Shown here: positions 54,165 to 64,000 of the stretch, in pieces
How the letters are laid out: each line of letters opens with the position of its first letter
Position numbering within the stretch: the stretch's first letter is position 1
Assembly: GCF_027579695.1 (NCBI RefSeq)
Contig: NC_083579.1
Location: 68,706,871-68,770,870, forward strand
Length of the DNA stretch: 64,000 nucleotides
DNA from: Neoarius graeffei
Lineage: Eukaryota > Chordata > Actinopteri > Siluriformes > Ariidae
Reading direction: 5' to 3'
Notes under the pieces: model-generated
Told to the model about the DNA's origin: nothing
Seen by the model: the letters and a program-made list of their open reading frames with translations, nothing else
Database searches by the model: none
Position numbers and translations under genes: made by a program

Positions 54165-54247
54165 ACGTCGCACTTCTTTAGCTTGTCAACGGAGCGCTAA
54201 GGGATACTAAGGCAAGAAGAAGTAAAGCTGGACTCTTCGGCTATTAG
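54165..54247 (+). other. Non-coding first exon of SAM-like gene (start uncertain)
   Basis: A GC-balanced stretch downstream of the CRE, ending ATTAG|GTATGA, a plausible splice donor. No ATG is present. The start is placed only by its distance from the CRE. The next recognised exon begins at 55432. Confidence 0.5.
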
Positions 54248-55431
54248 GTATGAATTAAAGTCACGGGGTTTGCTCTTTCGGGTTGTTTTACAGCTCCAGA
54301 CAGTAAAAAATATCTGGTAAATGTTTTATTTCTTGTCGTATTTGAACACTCCGCCATTATATTTCTAATAAGGCTCGGTTTAGCTAGCTGCCTGGCTAAG
54401 TTGTCTCAATAAACATTGGCATTTCTGCCTAATTAACGGCAACCAGCTTCACTTATTAGCATCTGAGTGGAGTTTATTTACAGCTAGTATTTAAAAAATG
54501 GTGTTTATCAGGGTTTAATGTCTCTGACCCTGTAGTAGAAGCCAATGCTGGGCGAGCAGGTAAAGTGCCACCTTGGTTTTGTTTAACCAACCAAATGACC
54601 AGACACACCTGGCTCCTGACACTCAGCTCTCACACACACTGCAAAGCTTATAATCATTTCTTGACTGTTTACAATTATAATAAGTAGATAGTATTTAAAA
54701 AAAAAAAACCAATACTACTTTAACTGTGTGCTAAATCAGGAGCTTGATTTTCAATAATGGAAGCCAGCTTCATGCTGGAAATAAACACTTTTTTTGTGGG
54801 GGGGCATCTCTCATATTTCTGACAGTGGCCTAAAATGCTAGATTAGATTTAAAACCCACAAATTTGTTGTAGTATACTGACCGACAGAACACACACATCA
54901 TGAACGTGAACATACAACCCAACCAGGCTTTAATTTCGCTGCCATTTGTGGTTCTGATGTTTTGCATAACATGGCAGTAAAAGCTGAGCCCAGTATCTCA
55001 TATCGGGTATTGGGTATCAGCCGATACCCAGAGCTCTGATGAAACCTTTGTCAGTTGCAGCGTGTCTTTTAGCACACAAGGTCTGCCATATGTGCAGGCT
55101 CAAGGGCACAAGATTAATTGATTTGTCAGGAAAAATATCAGTTGCTGCATCTCCAGTTCCAGGGCCCGGCTGTATTTAAGATGTGTTGTAACTGTGCACT
55201 GGTGTGATGGCAGATAATTATAACTAAGTATTCTGCTCATTGGGGGAGCTCATGCATAATGAATACATCTGGATTACACCCTTCACCCACCCCTGTGTGC
55301 TTTTTAAATATTTACATTACTTTGGTCACCTGTCTATAAGCCACAGGCTTGGATTTGCATCGTGTAATATAATTATTATTATTCATACATCAGAAGATTG
55401 CTCAGTTTGAAGTATTGTGTTTCTCTTACAG

Positions 55432-55758
55432 AGATACTCAAGTGCTAAAGACATCATGGGACGAACATTGAGAAGAAAACGAATCATCTGAGAGTGCTGA
55501 GACTACAAATATTGAAAGTGAGCGAGCAAGCGAGAGAGGCTCCATTTTACGTGAAGTTCACTGTAATTCTCTGAGCACACAGACGTCTGATCAAGGCTGA
55601 AGATGGTCTGATGGACCGGCGCTTCTTGCTGACATTAATCTTCTGTTCAGTCTCATGGATTTTCTTTTGGGAACTGCGCTGGAAGAAGAGCAAGGAAAGT
55701 CAGATTGAAGAATGGCTGCAAGGCCATAGCCTGTCCGAATACAAGCATTTATTTGAAG
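55432..55758 (+). CDS. Membrane-anchored SAM-like protein, exon 2 (coding from 55611)
   Basis: The acceptor is ttctcttacag|AGATAC and the donor GAAG|GTCAGG. The main ATG at 55611 opens MDRRFLLTLIFCSVSWIFFW, a short hydrophobic segment (residues ~5-20) that would act as signal or anchor, then ELRWKKSKE and IEEWLQGHSLSEYKHLFE, which looks like the start of a SAM domain. Two upstream ATGs precede it: an 11-codon uORF (55456-55491) and ATG GTC TGA (55603-55611), whose stop overlaps the main ATG. I do not recognise the gene. The exon ends in phase 1, which does not directly fit exon 3; a short exon near 55840 could reconcile them. Confidence 0.65.
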
Positions 55759-56372
55759 GTCAGGAATGTTTCGTTTTTGATGTCATTTGATTGTATGTAT
55801 CGGAAATTGAAGTTACCAAACTCTACTATTTCCTTTTAGATACCGTGGTATGGATGGTACGATAGCATTAACGGTAGATCTTTTTGTATTTTTAGTATAC
55901 AGTATATCTTTTACCTGAAAGTGCATATAGCAGCCTGTAAATTTACAAATAAATTGCATCTTCCTGCAGAAAAAGATACACAATACATATCCACAACATG
56001 TACTCTTGGTCGTACCGCTAAAGTGGCAAGGAAAAGTAGAGTTTGGTACCTTTTTTTTTTTTTTTTTTTTTAATTTCTGAAAATGGAGGAAATTAGAGCT
56101 TGTTTGACCTCAAATAAAAAAAAAAAAAAAAGGCAGCACTGGAAGTAAATAGCACTTACAGGAACTTGCGCCGATTTATAATCACATTCTCTGCAACGAT
56201 CTCAAATGATTGCAGTATTTAAAGTTTTCATTTAAAAAAAAGCTGATGTAAATGGGTGAGGTTTTTGTTTATCATGATGAACGGGGATATTAAAGCAAAA
56301 GAAACCAGTATTCAGTCCTAGATTTTTCTTGAATAGGAGCACTGCTGTGTTACTTTGCCCTCTTTTCGCCAG

Positions 56373-56584
56373 CATGTGACTGACTCTGTATATGTGCGGA
56401 CGTTTGATCGTACAGATGTGCAGTCTCTGGAAGAGTTGAGTCTGAGCGTGCTGACTCGTTTGGAGGAGGTGGTGAAGGAACAGCGGCGCTGGAGGGACAT
56501 CGCTGAAGCCAACGTCCGTCTGCTCCGAGACTTTGCCTTTCAGGAGTGGCTGTGCTCCCAAAGCCTCGAGCACTACTACCACAC
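56373..56584 (+). CDS. SAM-like protein, downstream exon (helical, second SAM start)
   Basis: The acceptor is ttttcgccag|CAT GTG ACT; the donor AC|GTAAGA is strong (212 nt, phase 0 in and 2 out). It encodes HVTDSVYVRTFDRTDVQSLE, a helical Glu/Arg-rich stretch (LTRLEEVVKEQRRWRDIAEA), and FAFQEWLCSQSLEHYYHT. The last part mirrors the exon 2 motif (EEWL....SL..Y.H), suggesting two SAM-like modules. The long open frame and codon use support a real exon. Confidence 0.7.
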
Positions 56585-56776
56585 GTAAGACCAACCATAC
56601 ACACCACTGATGTTCAGATTCATGATTCGAGACATGCTGGACCTACTGCAGCACAGTAAGTTTGTCCTGATCAGGGAAAATTACATGGAAGTGGTGTGTG
56701 TGTGTGTGGGGTTTTTTTTTTTTTTTTTTGATTCTGCATGTTCTTGCTGTTTGCATTTTATTCCACGAGGGGGCAG

Positions 56777-56827
56777 TAGTGACCGCAGCCTGCTCCAGCT
56801 GAATGACATTGAGCTGTACCAGCTGCA
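56777..56827 (+). CDS. SAM-like protein, candidate next exon
   Basis: The acceptor is gggggcag|T AGT GAC and the donor CA|GTAAAC (51 nt, phase 2 in and 2 out, matching exon 3). It encodes (T)SDRSLLQLNDIELYQL, the 'LL.L...EL..L' pattern of a SAM core following on from the previous exon. If unspliced, the frame stops at TAA (56829). Later exons were not found up to 64000. Confidence 0.5.
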
Positions 56828-57325
56828 GTAAACAGGAGGTCATTGCAGCAGTGACTGTTGGAGCGTTGTTCCGCTCAGTCCGTCTCTGCAGTGCTGCAGC
56901 GAGTGTCGCAACATTCTCTCTCTCTCTGTGTCTCTCTCTCTCTCACACACACAAACACACACCGAATACACACGCCAGGCTTTATTTGAGAAATCGTTTC
57001 ACTCTGTGGGTAGCGTAGCTGTAAGGTACACAGTAGTAGTAATGTTGAGGTGTGTCTTACCCTGGTCGTTATATTATGTTTGACATGATGCTTAATCTGG
57101 TGTTTAGATGCGAGTAAATGAAAAATCAAACGGTTTATCACATTGTAGATTGTCTCAAACTGTTCCAGAAGTCCGAGTCTGCTTTCGTCATTCAGAATCT
57201 AGCCGGCGTTTTTGTTCTCATCCTTTAAGTATCAGTTCTGCTCAATGCCTCAATTATTCCTTCTACCACAGTGCTGCTGGATTCTCGAATCTGATTGGTC
57301 AGAAGGTGTTGATTGATTGATTTTT

Positions 57326-57696
57326 CTCATCTCATCTCATTATCTCTAGCCGCTTTATCTTGTTCTACAGGGTCGCAGGCAAGCTGGAGCCTATCCCAGC
57401 TGACTACGGGCGAAAGGCGGGGTACACCCTGGACAAGTCGCCAGGTCATCGCAGGGCTGACACATAGACACAGACAACCATTCACACTCACATTCACACC
57501 TACGGTCAATTTAGAGTCACCAGTTAACCTAACCTGCATGTCTTTGGACTGTGGGGGAAACCGGAGCACCCGGAGGAAACCCACGCAGAGAACATGCAAA
57601 CTCCGCACAGAAAGGTCCTCGCCGGCCACGGGGCTCGAACCCGGACCTTCTTGCTGTGAGGCGACAGCGCTAACCACTACACCGCCGTGCAGCCCC
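57326..57696 (-). mobile_element. V-SINE, copy 12
   Basis: Nearly full-length, with a short deletion near 'cacgcagagaacatg'. Flanked by TTGATTGATTTTT on both sides (57313-57325, 57697-57709). Confidence 0.95.
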
Positions 57697-57846
57697 TTGA
57701 TTGATTTTTATTATTATTTTTTTTCTTTGACCGTAGTGCCAGCTGTGATGTGATTTGACTTACAAGTCTATATTAAGGCACTTTCTCTGATATCTTTCTG
57801 TAATCAGACTATACAGGGACTGATATAGTGGATATTCTACATAAAC

Positions 57847-58440
57847 AAGGCAAGTTTATTTATATAGTACATTTCATACGCAGTGGCAGTTCAGTGTGCT
57901 TTACAGAAGTAAAAGCAAAACAGTAAACAATAGAGAATAAAATTACATAAAATAAATGGGAAAAATATAATAAGAATTAAACAATAGTAGAAATAAAATG
58001 ATAAAATGAAGTAGAAGTTCAAATAGGGGGGGAAAAAAAACAGCAGAATAAAATAGAATAAAAGTTAAGTAAAATTTGAAACATGCAGAAACTGTAAAAG
58101 TACAGATTATAAAACATGTAAAGAAGACAATATTAATTATTGAACAGAAAGCATCTGGAAACAGCTTGGTCTTTAGTCTAGATTTGAAGCTGCCAACAGC
58201 AGGAGCATTTTTGATGTCCTCTGGCAGTTGGTTCCATAGCTGTACTGCATAGTAGCTAAAAGCTGCTTCACCACACTTTGTTTTAACAACAGGTTTTACC
58301 AGTAAATTTTGCTGCTGCGATCTGGTAGATCTGATTGGGTTAGGCCGCTGCAACATATCAGAGAGGTAATTGGGGCCTGTACCATTTAGAGATTTGATAA
58401 ACAGATTACAGAATGAGTGTAATCCTGGATACGCTGCAGT
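57847..58440 (-). pseudogene. L2/CR1-like LINE 3' end
   Basis: The minus-strand frame 58356-57943 reads ...AAFSYYAVQLWNQLPEDIKN, APAVGSFKSRLKTKLF, the standard C-terminus of fish L2/CR1-type reverse transcriptases, followed by a U-rich 3' UTR and the 'taaataaacttgcctt' end. 5'-truncated. Confidence 0.85.
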
Positions 58441-58513
58441 TTTCTGCGAGAAAATGGTTATTTAGCATTTATGGAAGGAGTCTCCAGTGTCAACACTTTG
58501 TAACAGTCAGTAA

Positions 58514-58956
58514 GGCTACATCCACACGACAACGAGATTTTTTTTTTTTTTAGCGGGTAAAAAAAATATCGCGTCCACATGGGCAACGGATCAGTAAAAT
58601 ATCAGGTACATATGGCAACGCAACGCTTGCTGAAAACGATGCAATACACATGCCACACCTCTACGTGCGCTGTAAGACGGTCCCATCGGAGACACCAGAA
58701 CAATAGAAGAAGTAGGACGCATGCGCATAAACCCCTTCTTCTAGTCATGTGGTTGTGACGTCATCGTAAACAAATCCGTTCTACTCATCCAGACGACTTC
58801 GCGACGGCGCCGTTGCCAGATTTTTCCACTCTGGAAACCGTTCTCAAAAAATATCGTTTTGGGGCACCCAAAACGCCGGTGCCGTGTGGACGCCAGGCCG
58901 AAACGATAAACAATTTTATTGGATTCACCTGAATCTGTTGCGGTGTGGACAGGGCC
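58514..58956. mobile_element. Harbinger-type MITE (H3)
   Basis: The ends GGCTACATCCACACGACAACG and GTTGCGGTGTGGACAGGGCC are roughly inverse, flanked by TAA and TTA (TWA). Internal 'gcgtccacatgggcaacgg' and 'gtgtggacgcc' motifs repeat the terminus. Confidence 0.75.
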
Positions 58957-59019
58957 TTAGAGTAAGCTGTTTGTTTGTTTTTCCTGTATTGCTGGGTTTC
59001 ACGTGACGTCACATCCGAT

Positions 59020-61270
59020 CAGGGGCTTAGCCAGGATTGGGAAGGTTGGGAGTGTTTTCCTGGGGCAAATTTTGAAAATTTCATCTTTTTTTTTTTTTTT
59101 GGTGCAATCTGGTGACTAATGGAGCTGCAACTGAGCCTTAAAAAGAAATGAAAGAAAGCATTAATTTTACAGGGATGAGAATTTTCCGCCGATTGGCGGA
59201 TTTCCGACTTTTTCAGACCAAAATGATCGTTTTTGAGATCGATGTAAATCCGTTGAGAAATTTTTTTTTTTTTGGGGGGGGGGTATGATTAACGATCTGT
59301 GGTCACCTTATAACGCAGACATCCCAAGTCTCCCGGAAGTTCCGGGAGTCTCCTGCATATTGATAGAAGCGAGCAAGAGCGTGCGCGCGCAACATTAAGG
59401 TCTGCATCACACATCTTAGAATGTGCGTGCGCGAGGGAGACTGTGTGCAGTGTTGCCAGATACTGCTGACGTTTTCCAGCCCAACAGATGTTCAAATCCC
59501 GCCAAAATGCACTTAAAAGCACCCAATCTGGCAACACTGCCTGTGTGCCTGTTCATGTAGCGCATGCCAGACAAAGAGCATCTTGATTGGGTTACTCAGC
59601 AAAATAAGCCAATCAGCTTTCAGTGTGGGTGGGCTTTTATCTCTTTTCTCGAGGACCGGAGTTTGAGTCAGTGCAGCCTACAGGATCGGCATGGCAGAGA
59701 GAGAGTGCGCGCCCCAAAAAATATATATCAATTACATGTCATATATAAGTGTGTATCTTTTATAAATGGGGTTAGCTTATCTAATGTAGTATGTTGGGGA
59801 GAATCATAGTATCATATCTATATTTCTGATAAAATTTTAAGTATGATAGCATGTATAACTCTCCTACTTATTGCTCATTTCATAGGGGGACGGACTGGGG
59901 GGGGAATTGCTGGCATGTGCTGCGCGGGAGCGTCTGCCCAAATTTTTTAGGCCGAAATGAACTTATGGTTTTTGATTTAAAAAAAATTCCAGTATCTAAT
60001 GCCCATTGTACACGCCTGTTCTTTAATTCAAAATCACCATCTCGAGCTTCAGATTGACCGTATGGTATCTGCATTACATTACACAACATCCTGTCCAGAT
60101 AAAACCGAGTTAGTACACACAACAGTTGAAAGGGAAGTGATGAGTGATGTTGAATGTTGCCTGCTTAATATGCAAGAGCTCCTGCTACCATGATAACAAC
60201 AGAAGAAAGCTTCAGAGAATTATATGATAGAACTTTTTTCTGGTTTGCACTTCATTTTAAAGGATTAGAGTATTCAAAGACATGAATAGCTAAAATGCAG
60301 AAATATAATACTGTAGAGCTCGTTTATATTAAAAGGTGCATTGATTTTTTTGAAATCATCAAATGTGAATTGATTAAAAACAAGTCTCTTGTAACATATT
60401 AATCATTTTCACCTGGGAGTCCACCAAGAAGGGGAATTTATTTCCAAATAAATTGCAAATTTTTGCTGATAAAATTAATGGTTTTGGGGTAAAAAAAAAA
60501 AAAAATGGCCAAAAATCATTAGCCCCATCCCCCCGCCCCGGTTTTTTCAGACTTTTTAATTAGGCATTTAACACGTTTTATTTACTAACTTAATGTTATA
60601 ACAAAGTTTAAATTCATTATTAACCAGAACTTTTACAAATCACTGTAAGCTCTCAAAACTCTTAGTATTTTGCTTCCATTCAGCCTCAGTTCGAAGTCCG
60701 ACCAATAAGAACGCTACGTTTATGGCGGTAAATCTGATTTTCTTGATTTAACGTCCATGTATGGAAAGCACATGCGCCAGGTACGTCCCGGGAAACCCGC
60801 TGAGCGTCGACGAAAACATCCACAGAAATGCACGAAATTACTTCACAAAACAATTTATTTACAAAGCAATAAAATCTTCTACAAATTCCTGCAATAAAAG
60901 TAGAAGCCTTAAATTATAGTTTCTAGTGCATTTAAGACAAAAAACAAAATACAAATTGCTGCAATCAAGTCTCATTACACAGAATACAGCTTTACTATAA
61001 ACAACGATAACAAATGAGATTCGTCCGTCTCTGAAGATTAATATTATGAATATATATTATACACACAACTGAAAATAATAGATACCTTGAACAAGTTTTG
61101 ATTTTACGAAATGTACTGTACATTAATGCAAATGTTACGTCACAAAATGTTAGGAATCATTTTGATTCTGTTAAAAAGTGCAATAAAGAGGAGGTGAAAT
61201 TAAGTTACAAATGAACGGAAATGTTCCTGTAGTTACTTGAAATGTAAATGCTGTAAACAATACAAAAAAA
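59020..61270. other. Repeat-rich intergenic or intronic DNA, no gene recognised
   Basis: It contains 'gtgttgccagatactgctgac' and 'ccaatctggcaacactgc' in inverted arrangement (59452-59540, an element end), poly-T and G runs, and AT-rich filler. ORFs up to 81 codons show no family signature. Confidence 0.5.
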
Positions 61271-61285
61271 TTCAATAATACAGTG

Positions 61286-62765
61286 GCATGCAAAAGTTTG
61301 GGCACCCTTGCTGAAAATGTCTGTTACTGTGAATAGTTCAGTGAGCAGAAGATGAACTGATCACCAAAAGGCATAAAGGTAAAGACGAGACATTTCTTTT
61401 CAGCGTTTTCTGCAAGATTTGCGTATTATTTTTGTTTTGTACAATTGGAGAGTGAAAAAAAGAAAAGGAACACCATGCGAAAGTTTGGGCACCCCAATAC
61501 ATTTGAGTTCTCGGGTAACTTTTACCAAGGTTCCAGACCTTAATCAGCTTATTGAGCTGTGGCTTTTTCAAATTCTTCGTTAGGAAAGGTCAGATGATGC
61601 AGATTTCAAAGCTGTATAAATTCTCTGACTCCTCAAACTTGTCCCTAAAATCAACAGCCATGGGCTCCTCTAAGCAACTCCCTCGCATTCTGAATAATAA
61701 AATAATTGATGCTCACAAAGCAGGAGAAGGCTACAAGAACGTAGCAAAGTGTTTTCAGGTAGCCGTTTCCTCAGATTGTAATGTTTATTAAGAAATGGCA
61801 GTTAACAGAAACAGTGGAGATCAAGGTGAGGTCTGGAAGAACTGCTCGTTGGATTGCTAGAAAGGCAAATAAAAACCCCTGTTTGACTGCAAAAGACCTT
61901 CAGAAAGATTTAGCAGACCCTGGAGTGGTGGTGCACTGCTCTACTATGCAGCGACACCTGAACAAATATGACCTTCATGAGAGAGTCATCGGAAGAAAAC
62001 CTTTCCTGCATCCGAGCCACAAAATTCAGCATCTGAAGTTTGCAAATGAACATCTAAATAAGCCTGATGCATTTTGGAAACAAGTCCTGTGGACTGATGA
62101 AATCAAAATAGAACTTTTTGGCCACAATGTGCAAAGGTATGTTTGGAGAAAAAAGGGTGCCAAATTCCCGGAAAAGAACACCTCTCCAACTCTGAAGCAT
62201 GGGTATGGATCGATCATGCTTTGGGGTTGTGTTGCAGCCAGTGGCACAGGGCACATTTCACTGGTCGAGGGAAGCATGGATTCGAATAAATACCAGCAAA
62301 TCCTGGAAGCAAACATCACACCATCTGTAAAAAAAAAAAGTTGAAGTTAAAAAGAGGACGGGTCCTACAATAAGACGATGATCCAAAACACACCTCAGAC
62401 TCTACAATGGAATACCTCGAGGCCCAAGCTGAAGGTTTTGCCCGGGCCCTCACAGTCCCCTGACCTAAACATCATTGAAAATCTGTGGATAGATCTCAAA
62501 AGAGCAGCGCATGCAAGACAGCCCAAGAAACTTGTAGAACTGGAAGCCTTTTGCAAGGACGAATGTGTGAAAATCCCCCAGGTAAGAACTGAAAGATTAT
62601 TATCTGGCTACAAAAAGTGTTTATAAGCTGTGATACTTGCCAAAGGGGATGTTACTAGGTACTAACCATGCAGGGTGCCCAAACTTTTGCTTCGGGCCCT
62701 TTTCCTTTGTCATTTTGAAAACGTAAAAGATGAAAATAAAAAAAAGTTTTTGCTTAAAATATAAA
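61286..62765 (+). mobile_element. Tc1-like transposon, 3' end lost
   Basis: The left end is TA|CAGTGGCATGCAAAAGTTTGGGCACCC. The expected inverse right end is missing. The inner 'gtgcccaaacttttgc' (62673) is present, but the sequence then stops at a V-SINE fragment. Confidence 0.88.
61660..62626 (+). pseudogene. Tc1-like transposase, frameshifted
   Basis: The frames in order are: MGSSKQLPRILNNKIIDAHK (N-terminal HTH); RTARWIARKANKNPCLTAKD and ...KQVLWTDEIKIELFGHN (first Asp) through GSIMLWGCVAASGTGH. A stop plus frameshift follows at about 62340-62390, where the second Asp region (DDDP) is out of frame. Then SPDLNIIENLWIDLKRAAHA has the final Glu. At least two frameshifts and stops disable it. 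Confidence 0.9.
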
Positions 62766-63099
62766 TGGAAAGAAGGTCCGGGTTCGAGCCCCGGGGCCGG
62801 CGAGGGCCTTTCTGTGTGGAGTTTGCATGTTCTCCCCGTGTCCGTGTGGGTTTCCTCCGGGTGCTCCGGTTTCCCCCACAGTCCAAAGACATGCAGGTTA
62901 GGTTAACTGGTGACTCTAAATTGACCGTAGGTGTGAGTGTGAATGGTTGTCTGTGTCTATGTGTCAGCCCTGTGATGACCTGGCGACTTGTCCAGGGTGT
63001 ACCCCGCCTTTCGCCCGTAGTCAGCTGGGATAGGCTCCAGCTTGCCTGCGACCCTGTAGAACAGGATAAAGCGGCTACAGATAATGAGATGAGATGAGA
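62766..63099 (+). mobile_element. V-SINE, 5'-truncated copy
   Basis: It starts inside the tRNA-like head ('agaaggtccgggttcgag') and runs to the GATGA tail. ATAAA occurs on both sides. It truncates the Tc1-like element. Confidence 0.85.
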
Positions 63100-64000
63100 T
63101 AAACGCGCAAAGATATTTATCTAAATACATGACCTACTCATTCTAAACCTGTGAGAAATATGTGCAAGCGAAGAAACAATTGTTTTTTGTTTTTTTTTAA
63201 ATCCTATGTGCAGTCGCTGGATATGAGCAGTCGCATGCTCTGATTGGCTACTCTACTACTAGTCTATCAGCTCATATACTGTGAGTAGAGAAAAACAATG
63301 TCGGCGCGTGTTGCTGAACCAACTGAGGACGAAATAAAAACTCTACTTGAAAACAAAACCCCAAAAAATACAAAAAAAAAAAACCTCCAACAAAATATAG
63401 AATACAAGTATTTTATGGTAAGAACGTTTTTAAAATTTTCAAGAATATTACAGTTTTTCTCGATTGCTAAGACACATTTCTTGAAAGCTGCTCTCCTTTT
63501 CTCTAAACTGTGAACACAAAACCCAATTTTCAAGCTACATTCACAAAACCTCAGACTAGAGGTCTGCACGGGACAGAATTTTCAGTCCCGCTTCCGCCCG
63601 CTCCCACAAAGAATTATGATTTTCAGTCCCGCTCCCGCCCACGCCTGCCATATTTTTTTCCCGCTCCCGCCTGCAAATCCCGCATGATGCAGACGTTCGC
63701 GTTATTTCTCACGAAAGTTCTTGTCATTGGCTTGGGGAATTATTACATGCTGAGCTCTCCACTGACCGATCCTTCACCTAGCGCACGTAGCGAGGGTGCG
63801 CGTTGCCAGGCGGCATGCGCAGCTGAGGCTTTACAGAGATGCCCAATAGGACTCTTGACTTTTTAATGGTAAATGTACTTCTTTTTAAAACAGCACTTAC
63901 TTCTGAAGCACTGTGAGCTTCACTAGAGGAGCTCTGCTCTTCTGCCATGATCAGAGATCTCAAACACGGAAGAGCAGAAAGGAATCGGAAACGTACGCGA
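63100..64000. other. Unannotated right end
   Basis: AT-rich sequence, then 'cagtcccgctcccgcc' motifs in two orientations (63570-63680), which look like the terminus of a hAT-type element ('agaggtctgcacgggacag'). The 118-codon ORF at 63510-63866 crosses this repeat and is not supported as a gene. Confidence 0.4.

Larger units (their letters stand above)
51402..54170 (+). repeat. Tandemly duplicated promoter-proximal region
   Basis: Units begin near 'ggaaactcactggcactcag', run through 'ttcataattaaattaaataa' and 'cagtagaccaaacccctcgtgtcaaggcga', and end with 'tgacgtcatcaaaaagcgacgtcgcacttcttcagcttgc'. A partial unit starts at 51402. Fuller ones start at about 51568, 52143, 52482 and 53238. (ATCT)n runs (51557, 52433-52480, 53229) separate them. 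LINE fragments (52745-53205, 53436-54135) and an unassigned stretch (51812-52140) interrupt the series. The last unit runs into the first exon of the gene at 54.2 kb. Confidence 0.85.

Noticed and set aside
56232-56607. Minus-strand ORFs of 85-120 codons at 56.2-56.6 kb
   Set aside because: They are antisense to the plus-strand exon 56373-56584, which has proper splice sites.
63510-63866. 118-codon ORF near the right end
   Set aside because: It crosses repeat-like 'cagtcccgctcccgcc' sequence and shows no conserved motif.

Overview
The window is vertebrate nuclear DNA, almost certainly from a teleost fish. It carries spliced exons of conserved vertebrate genes inside long introns. It is also packed with fish-type mobile elements: V-SINEs with a tRNA-like head, Tc1-like transposons, and Harbinger, hAT and TTAA-type miniature elements. 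The dense, near-identical V-SINE copies ending in GATGA/GAGAT repeats suggest an ostariophysan such as a catfish, but this is only an impression. There are no bacterial-style operons, and almost all of the long ORFs are repeat sequence read in passing.

Three genes are supported. (1) vash1 (vasohibin-1, tubulin tyrosine carboxypeptidase) lies on the minus strand. Coding exons 1-4 are at 21432-21136, 13208-13120, 12556-12500 and 5381-5307, the phases chain correctly, and the gene runs off the left edge. Its promoter lies near 21.5-22.2 kb and has an NRF1-type palindrome. (2) fcf1 (the Utp24/Fcf1 PIN-domain pre-rRNA processing factor) is on the minus strand from 46310 to 30914. Seven coding exons with consistent phases cover everything except the initiator ATG exon. 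(3) On the plus strand from about 54.2 kb there is a gene I cannot name: a non-coding first exon, an exon encoding a signal-anchor plus a SAM-like motif, and at least two more exons. It probably continues beyond the recognised part.

The rest is mobile and repetitive DNA. Left part (1-21 kb): Tc1-type MITEs, a 0.7-kb near-perfect foldback, a Harbinger MITE, a 2.2-kb hAT element with an 8-bp target duplication, and several SINEs, all in vash1 introns. Middle (22.6-27.5 kb): a roughly 85-bp minisatellite with a 427-bp higher-order unit, interrupted by two Harbinger insertions, one of which has swallowed hAT transposase fragments. fcf1 introns (31-46 kb): a THAP-exon-bearing TTAA element, a 5'-inverted (twin-primed) LINE hit by three later insertions, a Tc1 element carrying a hAT insertion, and a nearly intact Tc1 transposase. 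Right part: inverted copies of the THAP element (48-50.6 kb), a tandemly duplicated CRE-bearing promoter region (51.4-54.2 kb) with an L1 fragment inserted just upstream of the proximal CRE, and scattered LINE, SINE and Tc1 remnants to the end.

The most noteworthy biology is the repeated THAP-domain exon with a preserved splice donor in TTAA-flanked (Kolobok-like) elements, the multiplied CRE promoter, and the datable insertion nests.
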